The notes below the pieces were generated by a model. The model was not told the origin of the DNA, did not search any database, and saw nothing but the letters and a program-made list of their open reading frames with translations. Made by a program: the position numbers and the translations under genes. This document shows, piece by piece, positions 36,118 through 43,994 of a stretch of 64,000 nucleotides of DNA; position 1 is the stretch's first letter, and each line of letters begins with the position of its first letter. Location of the stretch: positions 54,448-118,447 of the forward strand of contig NZ_ATVM01000008.1 in NCBI RefSeq assembly GCF_000420725.1. The letters are read 5' to 3'. Source of the stretch: Marinococcus halotolerans DSM 16375 (GTDB taxonomy: Bacteria > Bacillota > Bacilli > Bacillales > Marinococcaceae).

Positions 36118-36460
36118 CGGCTTTATTCTCCCCTCCACCATTTTCTTTCTTTTATTCATTTTCTTATTTATGGTACTCGCTGCCGGACTTTTAAAGCTTC
36201 AGCTTCTGCAGCAGAGCGAGGAGTTTGGATCCCTGGATGTAAAGTGGATGATCCGCAATGCCGAAAATATTTATATTGAAGCTCCTTCTGAATCTGGCAC
36301 TGTAGCGATGCCGGACGGTACCGTCGAATGGGAAGAATTAGAAAGCGGTGAAGTCAAATTCACTGCCCGCCACCGCCGGGGATTTTCCAGGGAAGTGTCT
36401 TATCCCCCAGACTGGAGAGACTCTGTTTATGAAGCTCTTTCTTACCAAGAACATAGGTAA
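36050..36460 (+). CDS. comGG: Competence pseudopilin ComGG
   Basis: A 136-residue protein with one N-terminal membrane segment (about residues 27-48) following HRDGFILPSTIFFLL, a non-standard prepilin site as is usual for ComGG (proline-serine after the Gly-Phe). A good GGAGGTG site precedes ATG 36050. Last gene of the comG operon, closed by a strong terminator. Confidence 0.75.
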   Translation: MMGSIFNRFFPIMQRRKSSSHRDGFILPSTIFFLLFIFLFMVLAAGLLKLQLLQQSEEFGSLDVKWMIRNAENIYIEAPSESGTVAMPDGTVEWEELESGEVKFTARHRRGFSREVSYPPDWRDSVYEALSYQEHR

Positions 36461-36492
36461 AGCCGGCAGAGTCAGCTCTGCCGGCTTTCGTA
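36459..36492. terminator. Bidirectional terminator after comGG
   Basis: AAAGCCGGCAGAG pairs with CTCTGCCGGCTTT around TCAG, serving comGG and the convergent yqgV end. Confidence 0.85.
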
Positions 36493-36496
36493 TTGG

Positions 36497-37528
36497 TTAC
36501 TGCTTTCGCGCGTTTCGTACTGATTCCATTTTCTTTTTCATCTGCTTGCCTTCTGCATCACGGCGGTCGTCAATACGAATATTTGTTGATACACGCTGAT
36601 AGCCTTCTTCAAAAGGTATTTCGTGTATTTCTCTGACAACCTGCAGCAGATCATCAATATTTCCTTCGAGAAGCGTACTCATTGGCGTCATTTCAATATC
36701 AATTTTATCATTGTGCTTTTCAAGCACGTCCTGAATTTTTGCTACCGTATCCGACATCCCAGTTCCCTGTTTGTCTATAGGAGAGACTGTCACATCAACA
36801 ATTGCCATAAATAACTGCTCCTTTCGTTTTCTTCCGGGCCGGTGCGGGAATTCACGTTCAGCAAGCACCCGAAATGCGGTAATCGCAGTTTGAACGTGTA
36901 CCTTCTCCGGCACAGAACATGTAATATTTCGTTGAAGCCAGAACGAAGGCTTCAGCCATGTGTTTCTGCTGTCGGCAAAGTGCCGCTGAAGCACTTTTTC
37001 TGCCAAAAAAGCCATCGGCAGTGATACATAAGCACTGACAGCTATAAAAACATTTCCCGGAGAAGAAACAATGTAAACCGGCGACGCCATTACAAGAAAC
37101 AATACGAAGTATATAAACACAATGTTGGTGGAGCAGTGATGGTTTGTAATCGATGCTCTTGCCACTCTTTTCCACGAGCTTTTTTCGGGTACGCCGGTAA
37201 AGCTAAAAACGCTAAAAACTTTATGCTCTGCGCCGTGAAACTTTTTGAGCTGCTGTGGAAAAATAAAATGAGTTCCCATGACAAACAATAAAAACGAATA
37301 TAAAGGAAGGAGCTGAAAAATGGCCGCTATGAGCCAGACAGCGGCTGTGAGCTTGTACCAGACAGGCATCGCCCCTGTTACCACTGCTGCTGCTCTTAAA
37401 TAAGACCGCACGGAAAGCGGAAGCAGTTCGGCATGTATCTTTCCTTCACTGCCGACATAGGCTCTGCTCATAAAGGATGCTCCAAAGAAAAACACGCCGC
37501 CCTGATAGGAAAGCCCGCGAATTTTCAT
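36497..37528 (-). CDS. DUF1385 membrane protein fused in frame to a YqgV-like domain
   Basis: A single 343-residue frame with two families. Residues 1-240 form a DUF1385 (YqhQ-like) protein with several membrane segments and the signature KFHGAEHKVFSVF; HHCSTNIVF and the VQTAITAFRVLAE end block follow. Residues 241-343 are a complete MTH1187/YqgV-like domain (MAIVDVTVSPIDKQGTGMSD..), a family of small cytosolic proteins reported to bind thiamine. A good AAAGGAGC site lies in the linker, 9 bases before the internal ATG at 36808, so the YqgV part (36497-36808, 103 residues) may also be made alone. There is no stop between. In B. subtilis these are separate genes. It lies 8 bases after aspA in the same operon. 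Confidence 0.75.
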   Translation of the reverse strand: MKIRGLSYQGGVFFFGASFMSRAYVGSEGKIHAELLPLSVRSYLRAAAVVTGAMPVWYKLTAAVWLIAAIFQLLPLYSFLLFVMGTHFIFPQQLKKFHGAEHKVFSVFSFTGVPEKSSWKRVARASITNHHCSTNIVFIYFVLFLVMASPVYIVSSPGNVFIAVSAYVSLPMAFLAEKVLQRHFADSRNTWLKPSFWLQRNITCSVPEKVHVQTAITAFRVLAEREFPHRPGRKRKEQLFMAIVDVTVSPIDKQGTGMSDTVAKIQDVLEKHNDKIDIEMTPMSTLLEGNIDDLLQVVREIHEIPFEEGYQRVSTNIRIDDRRDAEGKQMKKKMESVRNARKQ

Positions 37529-37536
37529 GCCGGCTG

Positions 37537-38955
37537 TTACTCGCCGTACATGAATCGTGAACCGGCGATGCCCGGTTTGGTCATTTCCTTGGCATCCAAA
37601 ATTTCATCAAGCTCTTCTTCAGACAATATCCCCCGTTCAATGCAGATCGAGCGTACACTCTGATCCGTTTCAATCGCTTCTCTTGCAATTCTCGCAGCTG
37701 TTTCGTACCCAACATGCGGGTTAATGGCTGTAATGATGCCTACGCTTCGTTCCACCATGTTCCGGCAGTGTTCAATATTGACTGTAATTCCTTCAATAGT
37801 AAATTCACGGAAGACTTTCAGCCCGTTCTGCAGCACCGAAAGGGACTGAAGCAGGTTAAATACGAGCACCGGCTCCATTACATTCAATTCGAGCTGGCCG
37901 GCTTCCGAAGCATGGCTGATCGTATGGTCGTTGCCGATAACCTGAAAGGAGATCTGATTAATTAATTCGCACATGACCGGATTTACTTTCCCCGGCATAA
38001 TCGAAGAACCCGGTTGGCGGGAAGGAAGGTTGATTTCATTCAGGCCGGTTCTAGGCCCGGAGCTCATCAGCCGCAGATCGTTCGCCATCTTGGAAAGGTT
38101 AATCGCATGTACCTTGAGAGCCGCTGACAGTTCGGTGTAGGAATCCGTGTTCTGCGTCGCGTCCACAAGATCAGTCGCACTGTAAAACGGCATCCCGGTC
38201 TGCTCAGCAAGAATTTCTGCCACGCGTCCAATATATTCAGGCATCGCGTTGAGCCCGGTGCCGACCGCTGTTGCCCCGAGGTTGATTTCATACAAATGAT
38301 CCACCGACCGTTTAATGCGGCGCAGGTCTCTTGTCAGCACCCGGCGGTAGGCACCGAACTCCTGGCCGAGACGGATCGGCACGGCATCCTGCAGATGCGT
38401 ACGCCCCATTTTAATGACATTGTCAAACTCTTCTTCTTTTTCTCCCATCGCTTCAATCAAATTATCGAGCGCAGTGACCAGGCCCTGTGAAAGACGCAGC
38501 GCTGAAATGTGAATCGCTGTCGGGAACGAGTCGTTGGTGGACTGGGCCATGTTCACGTGGGAGTTCGGGCTTACCCGCAGGTAATCCCCTTTTTCTCCGC
38601 CCAGTAATTCGATAGCCCGGTTAGCAATGACTTCGTTTGCGTTCATGTTAAAGGAAGTCCCTGCCCCGCCCTGAATAGAGTCCACAATAAATTGATCATC
38701 AAATTTGCCCTCGATCACTTCGTCCGCTGCCTCTATAACCGCCTCAGCAATAGATTCATTCAGAAAGCCAACTTCCGCGTTAGCGGTGGCTGCTGCTTTT
38801 TTTACATAACCGAACCCTTTAATCAATTCCGTGTGCGGCGGATAGCCGGTTATTGGAAAGTTTTCTTTTGCCCTCAGCGTCTGTATGCCGTAATAAGCAT
38901 CTTTAGGCACTCTCTTTTCTCCTAAAAAGTCACGTTCCACACGGTAGTTTTCCAT
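37537..38955 (-). CDS. aspA: Aspartate ammonia-lyase
   Basis: AspA reversibly deaminates aspartate to fumarate. The 472 residues carry the fumarase/aspartase signature GSSIMPGKVNPV near residue 318 and the substrate region GGAGTSFNMNANEV near 100. It is cytosolic, homotetrameric in the family. It lies 35 bases after glcK, inserted in a yqgN-yqgQ-glcK type cluster where B. subtilis has no such gene (its aspartase is ansB). Start ATG is clear. Confidence 0.95.
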   Translation of the reverse strand: MENYRVERDFLGEKRVPKDAYYGIQTLRAKENFPITGYPPHTELIKGFGYVKKAAATANAEVGFLNESIAEAVIEAADEVIEGKFDDQFIVDSIQGGAGTSFNMNANEVIANRAIELLGGEKGDYLRVSPNSHVNMAQSTNDSFPTAIHISALRLSQGLVTALDNLIEAMGEKEEEFDNVIKMGRTHLQDAVPIRLGQEFGAYRRVLTRDLRRIKRSVDHLYEINLGATAVGTGLNAMPEYIGRVAEILAEQTGMPFYSATDLVDATQNTDSYTELSAALKVHAINLSKMANDLRLMSSGPRTGLNEINLPSRQPGSSIMPGKVNPVMCELINQISFQVIGNDHTISHASEAGQLELNVMEPVLVFNLLQSLSVLQNGLKVFREFTIEGITVNIEHCRNMVERSVGIITAINPHVGYETAARIAREAIETDQSVRSICIERGILSEEELDEILDAKEMTKPGIAGSRFMYGE

Positions 38956-38990
38956 GTTTTTAGCCCCTTTTTAACAATCTTTTTTCTATC

Positions 38991-39962
38991 TCAGCCGTTC
39001 ATGTAATGATTTTTCGCCAGCCATGCGGCTCCCGCCACCCCGGCGTCGTTTCCGAGATCGGCAATGACAAAATCCGTTCCTTTTTTCACTTTGTCGAGAG
39101 CAAACATATCAAAATGAGCACGCAGCGTCTGCAGTAAATCATCTCCGGCAGCGGCCACTCCGCCTCCGATCACGATTCGCTCCGGATTCAGCGTGTTGGC
39201 AATATTACCGACGGCAAGCCCCAAATAATACATGGCGTGATCAATCACCCCGGCACAGTACGGATCGGCGGACGTAGCAAAGGCGAACAAATCCTTGGTC
39301 GTAATTTCTTCTCCGCGCTGGTGCACATCATAAATTGGAGAGCCCTCGGCTTCGTCGATATGCTCCAGGGCCCCTCGTACCATGCCCGTTGCCGAAGAAA
39401 TGGTTTCCAGGCATCCGCGTTTACCACAGTTACAAAGCCGGCCTCCCTCCGGTTTCACCGTAACATGACCGATTTCCCCAGCCATATTATCTTTGCCATT
39501 CACCAGATTTCCGTTAAGCACAATTCCGGCTCCGACCCCTGTACCAAGCGTAATAAAAATCATATCCCGGGCGTCCGTGCCGGCCCCTTTCCAGTATTCG
39601 CCCGCCGCAGCAAGGTTCGCATCATTATCGAGCGCCACAGGAAACCCCAGCTTGTCTTCAAGAATACGTGCGACCGGATAATCCTTCCATCCTATGTTTG
39701 TTGCGAATTCAATAATGCCGTTTTCTATGTCGATAAAGCCTGGAAGCCCCGCGCCGGCGCCCGCGACTTCCGTAAGCGGAATGTTCTTTTCGTTCAGTTC
39801 ATGCTCGATCGATGCTGCAATTTCATCAAGCACGTATTTTCCGTTTTCTTCCTTGCTGGTCGTAATGCTCCATTTATGCTGCATGCCGCCGTCCTGGTCA
39901 AAAAGCGCCATTTTTACCGCGGTGCCGCCGATATCGATTCCTAGCACGTATTTTTCAGCCAT
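38991..39962 (-). CDS. glcK: Glucokinase, ROK family
   Basis: An ATP-dependent glucose kinase of the ROK family. The 323 residues begin with the phosphate loop GIDIGGTAVK, have the catalytic Asp in ALDNDANLAA, and the zinc motif CNCGKRGCLE near residue 178. ATG 39962 follows AAAAGGGG and lies 4 bases downstream of the yqgQ stop, the same order as in B. subtilis. Confidence 0.95.
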   Translation of the reverse strand: MAEKYVLGIDIGGTAVKMALFDQDGGMQHKWSITTSKEENGKYVLDEIAASIEHELNEKNIPLTEVAGAGAGLPGFIDIENGIIEFATNIGWKDYPVARILEDKLGFPVALDNDANLAAAGEYWKGAGTDARDMIFITLGTGVGAGIVLNGNLVNGKDNMAGEIGHVTVKPEGGRLCNCGKRGCLETISSATGMVRGALEHIDEAEGSPIYDVHQRGEEITTKDLFAFATSADPYCAGVIDHAMYYLGLAVGNIANTLNPERIVIGGGVAAAGDDLLQTLRAHFDMFALDKVKKGTDFVIADLGNDAGVAGAAWLAKNHYMNG

Positions 39963-39966
39963 TTGT

Positions 39967-40167
39967 CTACCCCTTTTCCTGCTCGATTCGTCGTTCTCTT
40001 TTTATTGTTAACAAAGCACTCTGGTACGTCCTGACATCCAAAAGACCGTTTTTATAAGCCTCTCTGATTTCTTCTTCCATTAAATCTAAATCCATTAAAC
40101 GATTTTTCGTATAGATGAAAGCGCCGACCGTGCGCAGCCACATCCGGATTTCTGTCATGGATTCCAT
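39967..40167 (-). CDS. yqgQ: YqgQ family protein
   Basis: A 66-residue helical protein of the YqgQ (DUF910) family, recognised by TEIRMWLRTVGAFIYTKNRLMDLDLMEEEIREAY (residues 4-37 region) and position between the rhomboid gene and glcK. Function unknown. I start at ATG 40167 after GCAGGAT; an in-frame ATG at 40188 is less well placed. Confidence 0.88.
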   Translation of the reverse strand: MESMTEIRMWLRTVGAFIYTKNRLMDLDLMEEEIREAYKNGLLDVRTYQSALLTIKRERRIEQEKG

Positions 40168-40227
40168 AGTTATCCTGCTTCCTTTCATTATAGCAAGCGA
40201 AAGACGTTTTTCTACTACGTATTTTGA

Positions 40228-41409
40228 TTAATTCCACCGGTACATACCGATCGCAAAAAAGACAGCACACACCAGAACAAAAAACGCAAACGCTCCTATA
40301 CGCACAAACTGCCAGCGATGTCCCGGCAGATGCACAAAGACGGAGGCGATAAATCCGCCGACAAGACCGCCAATATGGGCACCGTTATCCACTGCCTGCA
40401 CAGTAAACCCAAATACCAGGTTAATCCCGAGGATAACAAGCACGTTCATGCCAAGCGTACGGAAAAACAGCCGTTGATGGGCAAGCCCCAGATATAAAAG
40501 GGCTCCGAAACAGCCGAAAATAGCACCACTGGCCCCGGCTGATACCTGTTCATTCATAGCGAAGCTTACCGTCGATGCAAATACGCCTGCAGCAAAATAA
40601 ATTATAATAAAGCGAGCTGTGCCGTAAATACGTTCCGTGATACCGCCAATAAAAAACAACGCCAGACTGTTCATAAACAAATGCAGAAAACCGATATGCA
40701 GAAACATAGCAGTAATCAGGCGCCACCATTCTCCGTCGACAATCCCAGGATTATATTTCGCCCCAAGCTCAATGAGCGTGTTGACGTTCATACTGCTTCC
40801 CGAGCGTTCCAGCACTAAAAAAATGACAGCAAGTAACGCCAGCACCGTATAAGTCACAATCGGCTTCCCACTCGAGAAAAAGGACATGTCCTGCTGCTCA
40901 AGCTCCCTCTGCTTTTTTTCTGCCTGACGGCGGTAAAAGGAGGCTCTTTGTTCGTGTTCTTCGGGTTCGAGCTCTTCTTCCATGCCGCCCCATGTCCATT
41001 CACTGGTTTTTAGATGCGTACTGACAGCCGGGGGCCCGTCCGCCAGGCCCCGGCCGTTGTCATCGGCGAATAAAAAGGAACGGGCTTCCCGGTCTCCGCT
41101 TTTCATCGGCTCTGTCATATCCGCCGGAGGATAAGAAGTAATATATACGTTCGCAAATTTTGCTTTCCTTAAAGCGAGCCGCCGCCTCCAACCATGAAAG
41201 CTTTTTTCCGCTTCGTGCCTGTCTTCTTCCAGCCGCCCGAGACGTTCATATTCCACCCTCGCCATGCGCACAATCCACGGTTGGCCGTCGATATCCCCCT
41301 GAAGCCATAGCCGCTTCCGGTCCGGACCAACATCAATCAGGCGGAAGGATTCCGTCTCCATCAGCTGCTCTGTAAATTTCCAAAACTGGTGAGCTTCCCG
41401 TTTAGACAT
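40228..41409 (-). CDS. gluP: Rhomboid intramembrane serine protease (GluP-like, no TPR tail)
   Basis: A 393-residue rhomboid protease. A cytosolic N-terminal domain (about 1-165) precedes seven membrane segments; the catalytic serine is in SAGASGAIFG and the histidine in NGAHIGGLVGG. B. subtilis GluP is 507 residues and ends in TPR repeats; this one stops after the last membrane segment (..FAIGMYRWN), so the TPR part is missing. ATG 41409 is 7 bases after AAGGACGG, inside the end of the HAD gene; an in-frame ATG six codons up was rejected. Confidence 0.9.
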   Translation of the reverse strand: MSKREAHQFWKFTEQLMETESFRLIDVGPDRKRLWLQGDIDGQPWIVRMARVEYERLGRLEEDRHEAEKSFHGWRRRLALRKAKFANVYITSYPPADMTEPMKSGDREARSFLFADDNGRGLADGPPAVSTHLKTSEWTWGGMEEELEPEEHEQRASFYRRQAEKKQRELEQQDMSFFSSGKPIVTYTVLALLAVIFLVLERSGSSMNVNTLIELGAKYNPGIVDGEWWRLITAMFLHIGFLHLFMNSLALFFIGGITERIYGTARFIIIYFAAGVFASTVSFAMNEQVSAGASGAIFGCFGALLYLGLAHQRLFFRTLGMNVLVILGINLVFGFTVQAVDNGAHIGGLVGGFIASVFVHLPGHRWQFVRIGAFAFFVLVCAVFFAIGMYRWN

Positions 41410-42157
41410 CCGAACGCCGTCCTTCATTCACTATTTCTTTTAAATATGAGGCTGCCTGATTAAATTCACTAAACTCTTTTACTGTATTCGATGAATGGCC
41501 TCCCTCTTCCCCGCGCGTGTTCACATAGATAGCTTCCCACCCTGCATTTTCTGCCCCCTGCACATCGTGGGCCCACGAGTCACCGATAAACAACGCCCGT
41601 TTTTTGCGGCTGCCCAAAAGCTGCAGCGCCTCGTTAAAAATTGCCGTTTTCGGCTTCGGGGCTTCGGCCGTTTCAGAGATAAAAAGATGGCGGTGGTCGA
41701 TCCAGCGATCAAGCTTAAGCTGATAAAACTTTTCCTTCTGCAGCTCCTCTGAACCGTTTGTGATGATGCCGAGGCGGATGCTGCTTTTTGTGAGCGATTC
41801 CAACAAATCAGGTACACTCTCAAACAGCTCGCTGAATTCCGGCAGCCGCCGCTCGTACTCATGATGAAACTCCAGAGCTTCCCGGTCAGACCCCGGGAGC
41901 CCGAACACGTTCATCGTTTCTAAATACCGCTTGATACGGTACTGCTGCTGCGTAAGAATGCCTTCCTCATATTCCTGCCAAAACAAATCACAGTGATATT
42001 TAAATACCTCGAACCACTTGTCTTCATGAACGAACGGCACTTCTCTATTCAGCTGCTGTCTGATGGAAACAAACACAGCTTTAATTGTTTTCTGAAAAGC
42101 TTTTTCATGATCATAAAGGGTATTGTCCAGGTCGAAACAAATCGTTGTCCAGCGCAT
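41402..42157 (-). CDS. HAD-family phosphatase (YjjG-like)
   Basis: A 251-residue HAD hydrolase. Motif I is FDLDNTLYDH (nucleophile Asp near residue 9), motif II GIITNGS, motif III KPKTAIF, motif IV FIGDSWAHDVQGA. The pattern is close to YjjG/YfnB pyrimidine-nucleotide phosphatases, so a house-cleaning nucleotidase is the best guess. It overlaps gluP by 8 bases. No anomalies. Confidence 0.85.
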   Translation of the reverse strand: MRWTTICFDLDNTLYDHEKAFQKTIKAVFVSIRQQLNREVPFVHEDKWFEVFKYHCDLFWQEYEEGILTQQQYRIKRYLETMNVFGLPGSDREALEFHHEYERRLPEFSELFESVPDLLESLTKSSIRLGIITNGSEELQKEKFYQLKLDRWIDHRHLFISETAEAPKPKTAIFNEALQLLGSRKKRALFIGDSWAHDVQGAENAGWEAIYVNTRGEEGGHSSNTVKEFSEFNQAASYLKEIVNEGRRSDV

Positions 42158-42212
42158 GTACTTGTGCCACCTTTCTTCCTTCTATTATAGCAACCTCCCG
42201 CTAAAGGCGAAA

Positions 42213-42983
42213 TCAAAAGGAAAAGAAAGAAACAATGTACATCACTATAACCACTATACCGCCGCCAAAAGAACTTAACGCGTTCACAGCGTTGTTTGTC
42301 ATCCATGAAATGCCCGAGGCGTGCATGGTTTTCCTTTCATGATGAACGTCGGCTTCCGTATAGGATCCGCATACGCTGCAGCGATTCAGCCTTTCTGCAT
42401 AAGCTCCGAGAAACGTATCGATAAAGCAGCCGCCTACACCAGCAACACTCACGACGATAAGCATAAAGACGTTCACCTCTAAGGAGATGAAACAGGCCGC
42501 TCCTCCCACAAGAAAAGCGCCGCCGACAGCCCCCAGTGTCCCTGCTCCGGAAACCGCTCCAGAATAACCGTTTTCTATTCGTTTTCGGCTGCGCACGTGA
42601 AGCGGCCTGCCCCCGAACCGGCGGCCGATCTCAGACGCCCACGTATCCGCATTTGACGCCGCTGCTGCGCCAACAGCAGCGGCTAAAAATCCTTCCCACG
42701 AGACAATGCCGTACAAAGCAGCAAATATAAGCATCGGTCCTCCATTCGCCCATACCTGCCAGCTGTCCCGCTGTTCCTTTTCCTGTTTATTCAGACGGGA
42801 CAGGACTGTTGAACTCACAAAAAAAGTGATCAGGGCTGCTGTTCCGGCCCACCCTGTCCACATGTAGATAAACGTGCCGAGCACTCCGGCTGATAACGTG
42901 CCGGCAAGCGTTAATGATCGCTTTTGCCAGATCACCAGCAAAAACAGCACGAATGCTAAACCGAGTGCCGCTTCATTCCACAT
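42213..42983 (-). CDS. DUF92 integral membrane protein
   Basis: A 256-residue protein with about six membrane segments of the DUF92 family. The conserved loop ASNADTWASEIGRRFGG (near 110) is the best mark, with GGCFIDTFLGAYAERLNRC later. Plant members (VTE6) phosphorylate phytyl phosphate; bacterial members have no proven role but isoprenoid-phosphate kinase activity is possible. It overlaps the fthC gene by 11 bases, suggesting coupled expression. Confidence 0.85.
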   Translation of the reverse strand: MWNEAALGLAFVLFLLVIWQKRSLTLAGTLSAGVLGTFIYMWTGWAGTAALITFFVSSTVLSRLNKQEKEQRDSWQVWANGGPMLIFAALYGIVSWEGFLAAAVGAAAASNADTWASEIGRRFGGRPLHVRSRKRIENGYSGAVSGAGTLGAVGGAFLVGGAACFISLEVNVFMLIVVSVAGVGGCFIDTFLGAYAERLNRCSVCGSYTEADVHHERKTMHASGISWMTNNAVNALSSFGGGIVVIVMYIVSFFSF

Positions 42984-43536
42984 GAATAAAACCTTCGCTG
43001 CTGATGAGGGTTTGTACCGGTACGTCGTGCGCTTCCACCGGGATACGATCCTGAAGCTGAAAAGGATGGATCAGAGCTGCCGTAGAAAAATCTGCCCGGT
43101 TTAAAAAGCGGTCATAGTATCCGCCCCCAAATCCAATGCGGTAGCCCTGCCTGTTAAATACAAGGCCAGGTACAAGAACAAGGTCTAGCTGCTCAGGAGG
43201 CACGAGCGGACACATACCTTTTTTAGGCTCATATATCTGACCGATAGTACGCTCAAGCTCCCCGAATTCCTGTATTTCATAAAAATCCATTCCCCGCTGT
43301 TCGGGCTCAATTTTAGGCACACACATCCGCTTTCCCTGCTGCCATCCAGTCTCAATAATCGGACCAGTATTTATTTCATTTTTGAGTGAAACAGTAACTG
43401 CAATTGTATCCGCCTGTTTCCAGCCGCTCCATTGGAATAAATACTCGTAAATCCTTTTTTCTGCCTTCAGACGCTCATTTCCGGAAAGAGCCTGGTACAT
43501 GTCATTTACCTGCTGCCGTAGCATATGTTTATTCAA
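42973..43536 (-). CDS. fthC: 5-formyltetrahydrofolate cyclo-ligase
   Basis: An ATP-dependent enzyme that turns 5-formyl-THF into 5,10-methenyl-THF. The 187 residues show RIGFGGGYYDRFL near 137 and the substrate block MDFYEI; PLVPPEQLDLVLVPGLVF is typical. It corresponds to B. subtilis YqgN. It lies just downstream of rpmG, beyond a terminator, and heads the DUF92-HAD-gluP-yqgQ-glcK-aspA gene string. Confidence 0.93.
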   Translation of the reverse strand: MNKHMLRQQVNDMYQALSGNERLKAEKRIYEYLFQWSGWKQADTIAVTVSLKNEINTGPIIETGWQQGKRMCVPKIEPEQRGMDFYEIQEFGELERTIGQIYEPKKGMCPLVPPEQLDLVLVPGLVFNRQGYRIGFGGGYYDRFLNRADFSTAALIHPFQLQDRIPVEAHDVPVQTLISSEGFIHVE

Positions 43537-43579
43537 TTGCCTTCCCCTCCCGTGTCTTTTTCCTTTTAGAATGCTTTAA

Positions 43580-43626
43580 AGACAAAAGAAAAAGCAGCTG
43601 GGAGATGTAATCTCCTGCTGCTTATT
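43580..43626 (-). terminator. Terminator after rpmG
   Basis: On the minus strand AAGCAGCAGGAGA pairs with TCTCCCAGCTGCTT (a bulge in the middle) and is followed by TTTCTTTTG. It separates rpmG from fthC. Confidence 0.75.
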
Positions 43627-43771
43627 TCGTTTCGCGATGAAGAGTGTGCTTTCCTAAACGAGGAGAATATTTGTTCAACTCGATACGCTCAGGATTTGTG
43701 CGTTTATTTTTGCTGGTGATGTAATTACGGTCACCAGTCTCTGTGCAGGCAAGCGTTATTTGTACACGCAT
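43622..43771 (-). CDS. rpmG: 50S ribosomal protein L33, zinc-free type
   Basis: A 49-residue large-subunit protein ([20 protein letters not shown]..). Only one cysteine (position 9) remains; the second CxxC pair is replaced ([16 protein letters not shown]), so it cannot hold the zinc of C+ forms. Such C- paralogues often replace zinc-bearing L33 when zinc is low and are then Zur controlled, yet no Zur box is visible upstream. ATG 43771 follows GGGAGGG. Confidence 0.95.
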   Translation of the reverse strand: MRVQITLACTETGDRNYITSKNKRTNPERIELNKYSPRLGKHTLHRETK

Positions 43772-43812
43772 GTGATTCCCTCCCTACTTTCGTACATTTT
43801 TCATACTTAGTA

Positions 43813-43841
43813 ATACTATCAGATTCCTATTTGTGCTTCAA
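43813..43841 (-). promoter_or_regulatory. Promoter of rpmG
   Basis: TTGAAG (43836-43841) and TAGTAT (43813-43818) are 17 bases apart on the minus strand, about 40 bases upstream of the rpmG start. No operator-like palindrome is visible. Confidence 0.6.
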
Positions 43842-43884
43842 GTCTGTGATGTTAGTTTTTCTTAGGAAAGTTAAGAAGATTTTT

Positions 43885-43936
43885 TGTAAAAGCGGCAAAT
43901 CAGTGAAAAATGCTACCAGCACACCGATATGCCGCA
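43885..43936 (-). terminator. Probable terminator after pbpA
   Basis: On the minus strand GCGGCATATCGGTG pairs imperfectly with CACTGATTTGCCGC across a 16-base loop and is followed by TTTTAC. Confidence 0.55.
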
Positions 43937-43994
43937 GTTATTTGTCCCGAAGGAATTACTGTTCTTCTTCGCCGCTTCCGGTTTCTTCATCATC

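Noticed and set aside
43772..43890. Zur operator upstream of rpmG
   Set aside because: No AAATCGTAAT-like half site exists there; the only good match in the zinc genes is at 56410-56430.
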